From: an uncultured Anaerolineae bacterium
GTDB taxonomy: Bacteria; Chloroflexota; Anaerolineae; J036; Brachytrichaceae
NCBI GenBank assembly: GCA_937927775.1
Contig: CALBEF010000041.1
Span: 1 to 44,807, forward strand
DNA: 44,807 bases
Direction of reading: 5' to 3'
Below, one piece after another: positions 16,426-23,826 of the stretch; positions within the stretch are counted from its first letter, which is position 1; each line of letters opens with the position of its first letter. Position numbers and translations under genes: made by a program. Under the pieces are notes generated by a model. It searched no databases, was not told where the DNA came from, and was given only the letters and a program-made list of their open reading frames with translations.

Positions 16426-16560
16426 CGATTGAGCGATTGACGATTGACGATTGACGATTGAGTCATTGAGTCATTGAGTCATTGAGTCATTGAGCGATTG
16501 GGGCATTGAGTCATTCAGCCAATGACCCGATGACTCAATCACCAAATGACCCGATCACCA
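16418..16560. repeat. 7-8 base tandem repeats (ATTGACG / ATTGAGTC)
   Basis: Runs of ATTGACG and ATTGAGCG pass into four ATTGAGTC units, then into AATGACCCGATGACTCAATCACC-like sequence. The TGA stop of the preceding gene is inside the first unit. The run ends at the start codon of the transporter. A TTG-started reading frame from 16506 is made only of this repeat. Confidence 0.9.
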
Positions 16561-16574
16561 AATCACCCATTCCC

Positions 16575-18410
16575 ATGATTGTGCCCATTTTGATTTTGGC
16601 TGCCATCGTGTTTGTCGCCTGGCGGCTTGCCCCGCGTGAAAGCCAGGAAAGCGCCCACGTGCACGGCGCCGGCCAGATCGGCCTGCTGGCCGCCGTGGCG
16701 CTGTTCGGCGTGGACTACTTCACGTCGTTCTACTACGCCACCGGCGAGATGATGAGCGCCCTGCATCCCTACGGCCTCGAGGAATACGCCTTCGTGCCGG
16801 TGGCGGTGGTCATCATCGCCAACTTTGTGTTTGGCGCGCTGTACATGTACTCGCTGGGTGTGTTCCGTGAGGGCGGCGGCTCCTTCACTGCCGCCATGCG
16901 CTACCTGGGGCCGTCGCTCAGCCTGATCGTGGCCGTCGTGCTCATTCAGGACTACGTGTTCACCATCGTCGTGTCCACGCTGTCCGGCGCCGACCAGTTG
17001 CTGTCGCTGTGGAACGCGCAGGGCATGAACTGGGTCTTCAACTTTCTGATCGGCTCGGCGCTGGTCGGCGTGACGTGGTTCGTCACCATCCGAGGGCGCG
17101 GCGAGTCGGCGCAGGTGGTGTTCACCCTGCTGGGCGTCTTCTTCATGCTGACCGTGTTGATGTTCGTCGGCCTGCTGATTGCCAAAGCCAATGGCGTGCC
17201 GCCGGCGCCACCCGAAGCGCCGGCAAAGGAAGTCGGTTCGGTAATCGAAGCGCTGTATCACATGCTGACGGCCTCGATGAAGGGCCTGGTCGCGCTCACC
17301 GGCCTCGAAGCCATGTCCGATGGCATTCAATTTCTGATCGACGACGACCCCGGCTTTGTCAAGTGGGGCCGCAGGCGCCTGCCACGGCTGAACTGGATCT
17401 GGCGCTTCTACAGCGGCAAGCCGGGCATTGGCCGCGCGGTGCAAACCTCGTTCCTGTTCTACGGCGGCCTCACCACGCTGCTGCTGACCGTGTCTGCGAT
17501 CACGTTCAACGTGTGGGACGGCACGCTGGGCCGCAGCCTGGTCGCCAATCTGGCGGCCATCGGATTCGACTTCATCCCCAACGGCAACATTCTGTACTGG
17601 GTCTATCAGATCCTGGCCGTGCTGCTGCTGTCGGCGGCGTCCATGACAGCGTATCAGGACATGCAGGCCATCACCTGGCGCAACGTGGCGATCGGCGAAA
17701 TTCCAGAGGTCGTGGTGTACCGCAACATGAAAGGCACATTCACCCGGCCCGTCACCGCCGCCGCCATCGCCGCCATCATCATCCAGTTTCTGGTGCAGGG
17801 GCGCACCAGTCTGGCCGTGCCCTATTATGGCATCGGTGTGTTCCTCCCCATTACGGCGATGGGGCTGGCAATCCGGCGCCATGTGCTGTTGAACTACACC
17901 GGTCGCAGGCGATTGTGGGGTGGGGCGGCGGCCACTTTCTCGGTGGCCCTGTCCACCTTCATCTTCATCGGCCAGATCGTCGGCAAGTGGGAGGAAGGCG
18001 GCTGGGTCGTGCTGATCGTGTTGATCGTGCTGATCCTGATGGCGCACGTCATCCTCATCTCGCCGGCCGGCTACCGTGACCCCAAACAGATTCATCGCAT
18101 CGTGCGCGAGAAATCGCGCGTGTACGGCCCAATGGGCAACATCGTGGAGTGGCAGTCGCTGAGCGTGCAGGAATACCGCTACCGCATTCTGCACGCCATC
18201 GCCCGCTTCTGGGAGTTGTTCGGCGTGCGCAAGCCGCTGCGCTTCGAGCCGGATTTGCCGCCCGTGACCGCCGGCGACTATGAAGACGCCCTGCATGTCC
18301 AGGACACCGGCCGAAAGACCCTGCTCGACCAGTACCTGGAGAGCCAGCCCAGGCCGGAGCCACGCCTGGGCGGCAGGCCCAAAGAAACCGGCGAGCCAAT
18401 TGACGATTGA
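16575..18410 (+). CDS. APC-superfamily transporter, KimA/KUP-like (probable K+ uptake)
   Basis: A 611-residue membrane protein with about 12 hydrophobic helices and a cytoplasmic tail of about 110 residues. LFGVDYFTSFYYATGEMM in the first core helix has the Asp/Ser/Tyr arrangement also used by KimA and KUP potassium carriers. The length matches KimA (about 607), including its soluble C-terminal part. Context (KdpDE, P2C ATPase, TrkA proteins) favours potassium over amino acids. ATG 16575 begins MIVPILILAAIVF; the upstream extension to 16506 is repeat-derived. The C-terminal PIDD and the stop codon also come from a repeat. Confidence 0.8.
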   Translation: MIVPILILAAIVFVAWRLAPRESQESAHVHGAGQIGLLAAVALFGVDYFTSFYYATGEMMSALHPYGLEEYAFVPVAVVIIANFVFGALYMYSLGVFREGGGSFTAAMRYLGPSLSLIVAVVLIQDYVFTIVVSTLSGADQLLSLWNAQGMNWVFNFLIGSALVGVTWFVTIRGRGESAQVVFTLLGVFFMLTVLMFVGLLIAKANGVPPAPPEAPAKEVGSVIEALYHMLTASMKGLVALTGLEAMSDGIQFLIDDDPGFVKWGRRRLPRLNWIWRFYSGKPGIGRAVQTSFLFYGGLTTLLLTVSAITFNVWDGTLGRSLVANLAAIGFDFIPNGNILYWVYQILAVLLLSAASMTAYQDMQAITWRNVAIGEIPEVVVYRNMKGTFTRPVTAAAIAAIIIQFLVQGRTSLAVPYYGIGVFLPITAMGLAIRRHVLLNYTGRRRLWGGAAATFSVALSTFIFIGQIVGKWEEGGWVVLIVLIVLILMAHVILISPAGYRDPKQIHRIVREKSRVYGPMGNIVEWQSLSVQEYRYRILHAIARFWELFGVRKPLRFEPDLPPVTAGDYEDALHVQDTGRKTLLDQYLESQPRPEPRLGGRPKETGEPIDD

Positions 18411-18546
18411 GCAATTGACGATTGAGCAATTGACGATTGACGATTGAGCCAATGCATTTGCGTGTCTTCGCGGTCATTCGCGGACACAACAATTGACATG
18501 TCCTCACAGCCCATTCGCGTTCATTCGCGTTCATTCGCGGATAGAG
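18397..18546. repeat. ATTGACG/ATTGAGCA repeats and CATTCGCGTT repeats
   Basis: 18397-18450 holds alternating AATTGACGATTGAGC units; the first supplies the TGA of the transporter gene. 18460-18546 holds ATTCGCGG and TTCATTCGCG units that reach to the start codon of the ATPase gene. Confidence 0.85.
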
Positions 18547-21489
18547 ATGTCTTCGCAACCCATTCACGCGCTAAAGCCGGCTGAAGTTTTCGAGACGCTG
18601 GAGACAACTGCGCGCGGGTTGTCGTCTCAGGAAGCGGCGGCGCGGCTGGCGCTATATGGGCCGAACGTGGTGCGCGAGCCGCCCCCCCCGCCGGTCTGGC
18701 GCCGGTTTGCCGGTTTCGTCACCTATCCGATGGCGCTGCTGCTGTGGGGCGCCGGCGCGCTGGCGCTGCTGACCGGCCGGCCGGCCATGGCCGTCATCAT
18801 GTGGCTGGTGGTGCTGGTCAACGCCGGCTTCTCGTTCTGGCGCGAGTATCGCGCCGGGCAGGCCGTCTCTGCGCTCAAGCGCCTCCTGCCCGCCCATGCC
18901 CGCGTGATGCGCGACGGCGTCGAAGTCGAGACACTCGCCAGCGATCTGGTGCCCGGTGATGTGCTGGTGCTGGGCGAAGGCGACCGCGTGCCGGCCGACG
19001 CGCGCGTGGTTGAAGCGTATGGCCTGCGCGCCGACGACTCCGCGCTCACCGGCGAGGCCGTCCCCGCTCGCAAATCCGCCGAGCCATCGCTGCGCGAAGG
19101 ACTAACCGAATTGGAACGCCCCAATCTAATCTTCGCCGGCGCTTCCATCTACGCTGGCACCGGGCGCGCCGTCGTCTGCGCCACCGGCATGCAAACCCAG
19201 TTCGGGCGCATCGCCAATCTGACCGAGCAGACTCGCGACGAGGAAAGCCCGCTGCAACAGCGCTTCGCCCGGCTGACCCGTCGCATCACGTATATCGCCT
19301 TCCTGCTCGGCGGTCTCATCATGCTGATACAGATCACGGATCTGAACATGAGCGTCGCCGACGCAGCCGTATTTGCCATCGGCATCATCGTCGCCATGGT
19401 GCCGGAGGGGCTGCCGGCCACCATCACCCTGACCCTGGCCATGGCTGTTCAACGCCTGGCGCGCAGGGATGTGCTGGTCAAAAAACTGGCCGATGTTGAG
19501 GCGTTGGGGGCCATCTCGGTCATCTGCACCGACAAGAGCGGCACACTGACCCAGAACCAGATGACCGTGCGCGAGTTGTGGGTGAGCGGTCGCCGGCTGA
19601 CAGTCAGCGGCGTGGGCTACAAGCCGGAAGGACACATCCTGGACCGCGGCCGGCCCGTGCCGGCGCTGGAGGATGCTGATGCGCGCGCGCTGTTGACGGC
19701 CGCTGCCCTGTGCAACAATGCCCGCATCATCCCCCCCTCCGCAGACCGGCCCAAATGGTCGTGCCTGGGCGACCAGACCGAAGCGGCGTTGCGCTGCGCC
19801 GCGCTCAAGGCCGGCCTCACCGAGCAGACGCTCAGCCGGGCATACCCCCGCCTGCACGAATTGCCGTTCGATGCGCGCCGCAAGCGCATGAGCACCATTC
19901 ATCGCATTGCCGATTCTGGATTGCCGATTGCCGATTCAGATAACAGCCGTGAACGCGATCAATCGTCAATCGTCAATCGTCAATCGGCCAGTCGTGAGGT
20001 GGCTTTCGTCAAAGGCGCCCCCAGAGAGGTGCTGCAACTCTGCACCCACATCCTCATCAACGGGCAGACGCGCCCGCTCGACGATGCGCTGCGCGCCGAG
20101 ATCGTGGCCGCCAATGACGATTACGCGCGCAACGCCCTGCGCGTGCTGGCGCTGGCGCAGCGCGAGCTGCCGGCGCGTTCGCCGGCAAGCGAAGGCCCGA
20201 CCGGCGCCGCGTATACCCCTGAGCGCGTTGAACGTGATCTGACCTTCCTGGGCTTGATGGCCATGATGGATCCGCCGCGCCCGGAAATCGCCGAGGCCGT
20301 GCAGACCTGCCGCCGCGCCGGCATCCGCTGGGTGATGATCACCGGCGACTATGGGCTGACTGCCGAATCGGTGGCCCGCCGCATCGGGCTGCTCGATCCG
20401 CGCAACGACGGGCGCAGTGTGCGCATCCTGACCGGCGCCGACGTTGACGCCATGACAGACGCCGAGTTGCAGGAAACCCTGGGCGAGGACGTGGTGTGCG
20501 CGCGCATGGCCCCCGATCACAAGCTGCGCCTGGTGTCGGCCTTCCAGGCGCGCGGCGACGTGGTGGCCGTGATCGGCGACGGCGTCAATGACGCCCCCGC
20601 GCTGCGCCGGGCCGATGTCGGCATCGCCATGGGCGTGACCGGCAGCGACGTGGCCAAAGAGGCCGCCGACGTCATTCTCACCCGCGACAACTTTGGCGCC
20701 ATCGTGCATGCCATCGAAGAGGGCCGCGCCATCTACGACAACATCCGCAAAGTGATGACGTATATCTTCGCCAGCAACGTGCCCGAAGTCGCGCCATTTA
20801 TCTTCAGCGCGTTGTTCAACATCCCCCTGGCATTGACCGTCATGCAGGTGCTGGCGATCGACCTGGGCACTGATCTGTTGCCGGCCATGGCTCTGGGCGT
20901 CGAGAAGCCGGAGCCGGATATCATGCGCCGGCCTCCTGCGCGCCGCAGACCGGCCCTGCTCGACCGCAAGCTGCTTTTCCGCGCCACGCTGATGATCGGC
21001 GTCGCGCAGACTGCGCTGTGTTACATCGGCTTCTTCCTCGTCTATCAGCAGGCCGGCTTCGCCAACCTGCTCCACCTGCCCCGGCTCGAACTGCTGCCGC
21101 TCGAAGCGCGCCTGGCCGACCCGCTGACGCAGACGGCCATACTGGCGACGACGGTCTTCCATGTCGGCGTGGTCACCGCGCAAATCGGCAACGCATTCGC
21201 CTGCCGCACCGAACGCGGATCGGTGCGGCGCGCCGGCCTGTTCAGCAACAAGTCGTTGCTGGCCGCGATCGCGGCCGAGATGGTCATCATCTGCGCGCTG
21301 GTCTATGTGCCGCCCCTGGCCGGCGTGTTTGACCATGCGCCCATACCGCTGGCGTACTGGCCGCTGCTGCTCGCCTATGCGCCGGCGGTCTACCTGCTGG
21401 ACTGGATGCGCAAAGCAGTCCTGCGCCGCCGGCAAACCGATGCGAACGGCGAATCCGCCAAATCGTACAATGGCAAAATGACACAATGA
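18547..21489 (+). CDS. P-type ATPase, P2C-like (Na+/K+-type) cation pump
   Basis: A 980-residue pump. Order: cation-ATPase N-terminal region, first helices, actuator domain with TGEAVPA, PEGLPAT helix, phosphorylation site Asp329 in DKSGTLTQNQ, nucleotide domain with FVKGAP, hinge GDGVNDAPALRRADVGIAMG, and C-terminal helices. The helix-6 text IDLGTDLLPA matches the P2C group (Na,K- and H,K-ATPases) rather than the calcium-pump NxxTD. Residues about 454-481 (nucleotides 19906-19989) are a repeat-derived insertion. ATG 18547 is preferred over TTG 18493, which is inside repeats. It fits a role in potassium import or sodium export beside two TrkA proteins. Confidence 0.92.
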   Translation: MSSQPIHALKPAEVFETLETTARGLSSQEAAARLALYGPNVVREPPPPPVWRRFAGFVTYPMALLLWGAGALALLTGRPAMAVIMWLVVLVNAGFSFWREYRAGQAVSALKRLLPAHARVMRDGVEVETLASDLVPGDVLVLGEGDRVPADARVVEAYGLRADDSALTGEAVPARKSAEPSLREGLTELERPNLIFAGASIYAGTGRAVVCATGMQTQFGRIANLTEQTRDEESPLQQRFARLTRRITYIAFLLGGLIMLIQITDLNMSVADAAVFAIGIIVAMVPEGLPATITLTLAMAVQRLARRDVLVKKLADVEALGAISVICTDKSGTLTQNQMTVRELWVSGRRLTVSGVGYKPEGHILDRGRPVPALEDADARALLTAAALCNNARIIPPSADRPKWSCLGDQTEAALRCAALKAGLTEQTLSRAYPRLHELPFDARRKRMSTIHRIADSGLPIADSDNSRERDQSSIVNRQSASREVAFVKGAPREVLQLCTHILINGQTRPLDDALRAEIVAANDDYARNALRVLALAQRELPARSPASEGPTGAAYTPERVERDLTFLGLMAMMDPPRPEIAEAVQTCRRAGIRWVMITGDYGLTAESVARRIGLLDPRNDGRSVRILTGADVDAMTDAELQETLGEDVVCARMAPDHKLRLVSAFQARGDVVAVIGDGVNDAPALRRADVGIAMGVTGSDVAKEAADVILTRDNFGAIVHAIEEGRAIYDNIRKVMTYIFASNVPEVAPFIFSALFNIPLALTVMQVLAIDLGTDLLPAMALGVEKPEPDIMRRPPARRRPALLDRKLLFRATLMIGVAQTALCYIGFFLVYQQAGFANLLHLPRLELLPLEARLADPLTQTAILATTVFHVGVVTAQIGNAFACRTERGSVRRAGLFSNKSLLAAIAAEMVIICALVYVPPLAGVFDHAPIPLAYWPLLLAYAPAVYLLDWMRKAVLRRRQTDANGESAKSYNGKMTQ
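19906..19989. repeat. in-gene repeat insertion (GATTGCC and CAATCGT units)
   Basis: ATTGCCGATTCTGG and GATTGCCGATTGCC are followed by three full CAATCGT units and a partial one (19960-19986). It reads in frame as IADSGLPIADS and later QSSIVNRQS inside the nucleotide-binding domain of the ATPase. Confidence 0.85.
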
Positions 21490-21519
21490 CCGGATGACAC
21501 ACATGGGAGGCGCCAACAC

Positions 21520-22173
21520 ATGAAAGTGATCGTGATGGGTTGCGGACGAGTGGGCGAACAGGTCGCCCGCATCATGGCTGCCGAAGGGCATGAGGTGTCC
21601 GTCATCGATTACAGCGCGCAGGCGTTGGATCGCCTCGGCGCAGACTTCAAGGGCCGCAGGGTGCTGGGCGTGGGCTTCGACCGCAGCACGCTGATCGAAG
21701 CCGGCATCGAGGAAGCCGACGCCTTCGCCGCCACCAGCGCTTCGGACAACGTCAACATCGTGGCCGCGCGCGTGGCGCGCATGGTGTTTCACGTGCCGCG
21801 CGTGGTGGCTCGCCTGTTCGACCCGCGCCGCGCTGAGATCTACCAGCGCCTCGGCCTGGTCACCATCTCCTCGACCACATGGGGCGCGCGCCGCATCTAC
21901 GAACTGCTCAGCCACGCCGACCTCGACTGTGTGATGAGCTTCGGCGCGGGCGAGGTCAAATTGATCCAGATCGAGGCATCGGCGGCGCTGGCCGGCCGTA
22001 TGGTCAAGCACATCACGGCGCCGGGCGAAGTCAGCGTCGTCTCGATCACGCGCAAGGGCCAGGCGTTCCTGCCTTCGCTCGGCGCAGAGTTCAGACAGGG
22101 CGACACCGTGCATCTGGCCGTGCTGGCGTCGGCGATGGATCGGTTGCCGTCCATTCTGGGTGAAGGGGTGTAA
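21520..22173 (+). CDS. TrkA-type NAD-binding (RCK) protein 1
   Basis: A 217-residue regulator of potassium channels or transporters. MKVIVMGCGRVGEQVARIM is the Rossmann start with its nucleotide-binding Gly motif; Asp in VSVIDYS should bind the ribose. Residues about 140-217 form the RCK_C-like part (AGRMVKHITAPGEVSVVSITRKGQAFLP). Such proteins form rings that gate potassium uptake in response to NAD(H), ATP or cyclic di-AMP. It follows the ATPase by 30 bases with GGGAGG before its ATG, and is two bases from the second TrkA gene, so the pair is coexpressed. Confidence 0.92.
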   Translation: MKVIVMGCGRVGEQVARIMAAEGHEVSVIDYSAQALDRLGADFKGRRVLGVGFDRSTLIEAGIEEADAFAATSASDNVNIVAARVARMVFHVPRVVARLFDPRRAEIYQRLGLVTISSTTWGARRIYELLSHADLDCVMSFGAGEVKLIQIEASAALAGRMVKHITAPGEVSVVSITRKGQAFLPSLGAEFRQGDTVHLAVLASAMDRLPSILGEGV

Positions 22174-22175
22174 GC

Positions 22176-22847
22176 ATGTTTGTGGTCATTGTGGGCGGCG
22201 GCAGAACAGGGTCGCATCTGGCGCGCATGTTGCACAGCAGCGGGCACGAGGTGCGCGTTGTGGACGACCGGCCGGCTGTGGTGGAAAAGCTGAACAAGGA
22301 ACTCTACGCCGGGGCGACCGTTCTGGGCGATGTCAGCTCGCCCGGCGTTCTGGAAGCCGCCGGCATTCATCGCGCCCAGGTGCTGGCCGCCGTCACCGCC
22401 GACGACGAAGCCAACCTGGTTGTCACCACGCTGGGCCGCTTCGAGTTTCGCGTGCCGCGCACCATCGCCCGCGTGAACAACCCTGAGAACGCCTGGATGT
22501 TCACGGCCGACATGGGCGTGGACGTGGCGCTGAACCAGGCCGACATCATGGGCCGCATGATCGCCGAGGAAATGTCGCTGGGCGACATGATGACCCTGCT
22601 CAAACTGCGCAAAGGGCAGTTCTCGGTGGTGGAAGAGAAAGTGCACCCCCAGGCGCCCGCGAACGGCAAGGCAATCGGCGAACTGGCGTTGCCGCCGGAG
22701 TGTGTGCTGGTCGCCATCATCCGTAAGGGCAATCTCATCCTGCCGCGCGGCGATGTGGTGCTGCAACAGGCCGATGAGATTCTGGCCGTCGTGCATTCAT
22801 CGCAGGTCAGCGAGCTGGCGGCGTTGCTGGGGCCGGCGCGGGCCTAG
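22176..22847 (+). CDS. TrkA-type NAD-binding (RCK) protein 2
   Basis: A 223-residue paralogue of the preceding gene. MFVVIVGGGRTGSHLARML is the nucleotide-binding start and VRVVDDRP holds the acidic ribose-binding residue. A C-terminal RCK_C domain runs from about residue 145 (GKAIGELALPPECVLVAIIRKGNLILPRG). It starts two bases after the stop of TrkA 1. Paired unequal TrkA proteins are common in Chloroflexota and actinobacteria (CeoB/CeoC type) and may form hetero-rings. Its TAG stop overlaps the stop of the convergent reductase in the palindrome CTAG (22844-22847). Confidence 0.92.
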   Translation: MFVVIVGGGRTGSHLARMLHSSGHEVRVVDDRPAVVEKLNKELYAGATVLGDVSSPGVLEAAGIHRAQVLAAVTADDEANLVVTTLGRFEFRVPRTIARVNNPENAWMFTADMGVDVALNQADIMGRMIAEEMSLGDMMTLLKLRKGQFSVVEEKVHPQAPANGKAIGELALPPECVLVAIIRKGNLILPRGDVVLQQADEILAVVHSSQVSELAALLGPARA

Positions 22848-23416
22848 CGCCCGCCGGCCAGTTTGCGACCCAGATCAAAAGCCCGCGCCATCACCTCCGC
22901 CTGGCGCTGAATGTCGCCCGGCTTCGAGGCGCTGCCGCACACGATGCCGGCAATACCAGCCCGGATGTAGCGGCACATGTCCTGGAACGCGCGAATGGCG
23001 TTGATCGCCCCCGACGCGAACGGATCAGAGTCGCCGTAGGTTAACACCAGCCCAAATTGCTTGCCGGCCAGCGCGCTGCCCTGCGGCCCGTCGAGCGCAT
23101 ACCAGCGGTCGATGCACAGCTTGGCCTGCGCGCTGAGAGCGAACCAGTAGACGGGGCTGGCGATCACGATTGCATCGGCCCGGCGCAACTTTGGATACAA
23201 CGCCTGCATGTCATCCTCGATCACGCACGGGTCGTCGGTTGCGCCCTGGCACCCGTCACAGGCGTCGCACGGCTGGATGCTCATGCGGTGAAGCTCGATA
23301 CTCTCCACTTGCGCGCCGGCTGCCTGCGCGCCGGCGATCGCCTGATCCGCCAGCGCGTTGCTGTTGGACTGCGGCCGGGGGCTGCTTTTCAATGCGATCA
23401 CGTAAGTGCTGCTCAT
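22844..23416 (-). CDS. flavodoxin-fold NAD(P)H-dependent FMN reductase
   Basis: A 190-residue soluble flavoprotein of the NADPH-dependent FMN reductase/iron-sulfur flavoprotein group. IALKSSPRPQSNSNAL is the phosphate-binding loop for FMN. CDACDGCQ resembles the compact Cys motif of iron-sulfur flavoproteins. ADAIVIASPVYWFALSAQAK binds the flavin ring. The start at 23416 lies six bases after GGAGG; the frame extends to 23464 without support. The Cys cluster (about residues 50-68) may hold a [4Fe-4S] centre. It is convergent with the TrkA pair. Confidence 0.88.
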   Translation of the reverse strand: MSSTYVIALKSSPRPQSNSNALADQAIAGAQAAGAQVESIELHRMSIQPCDACDGCQGATDDPCVIEDDMQALYPKLRRADAIVIASPVYWFALSAQAKLCIDRWYALDGPQGSALAGKQFGLVLTYGDSDPFASGAINAIRAFQDMCRYIRAGIAGIVCGSASKPGDIQRQAEVMARAFDLGRKLAGGR

Positions 23417-23826
23417 GATGATCCTCCACGCGCATTGTCGGCCAAACGGCTGGTTGCGCCACATGGGGCGCCTCCCGCAGGTTGCTCACGAATTTGCGCA
23501 GCGAATAAATCCGCGCAACGCAAGGCAAAGCCGGCGCAGGCCGGCTTGGCTCCCAGTTGCCCGCGACTTCCAGTCGCCGGGCAAGTCGCCGGGCAAGTCG
23601 CCGTCCCCGTGGACGGCCGGCAGGGATGCCGGCGTCCCCGGGCAGATCGCCGGGCAAGTCGCCGTACCCATGGACGGCCGGCAGGGATGCCGGCGTCCCC
23701 GGGATGCCGGCGTCCCCGGGATGCCGGCGTCCCCGGGCAGATCGCCGGGCAACATGCCCCGGCAGAGACATGCATCCAATGCGCCCGGCCTCGAAGCCGG
23801 CGATTACAATCGAGTCCACACACGCC
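23417..23826. other. repeat-filled gap between reductase and methylase
   Basis: No gene is supported in this 410-base divergent gap. It holds GC-rich nested repeats (23560-23760) and AT-poor spacer. GATTACAAT near 23806 could be a -10-like element for the methylase, whose ATG lies about 15 bases on. Confidence 0.65.
23600..23760. repeat. nested GC-rich repeats, 17-base unit in 61-base unit
   Basis: GGGATGCCGGCGTCCCC occurs at 23623-23639, 23684-23700, 23701-23717 and 23718-23734, the last three head to tail. It sits in a larger unit of 61 bases beginning TGGACGGCCGGCA. CGGGCAGATCGCCGGGCAA flanks both copies. The units are near-palindromic and could form hairpins. Confidence 0.88.

Noticed and set aside
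16506..16574. TTG start of the transporter 23 codons upstream
   Set aside because: The extra residues are translated repeat units with no ribosome site.
16563..18452. Very long minus-strand reading frame (629 codons) opposite the transporter
   Set aside because: It is a GC-bias shadow with His/Gln/Asp-rich nonsense composition; the plus-strand product has clear helices and motifs.
19966..22113. 715-codon minus-strand frame opposite the ATPase and TrkA genes
   Set aside because: Same composition artefact; it crosses two real genes with complete catalytic motifs on the plus strand.
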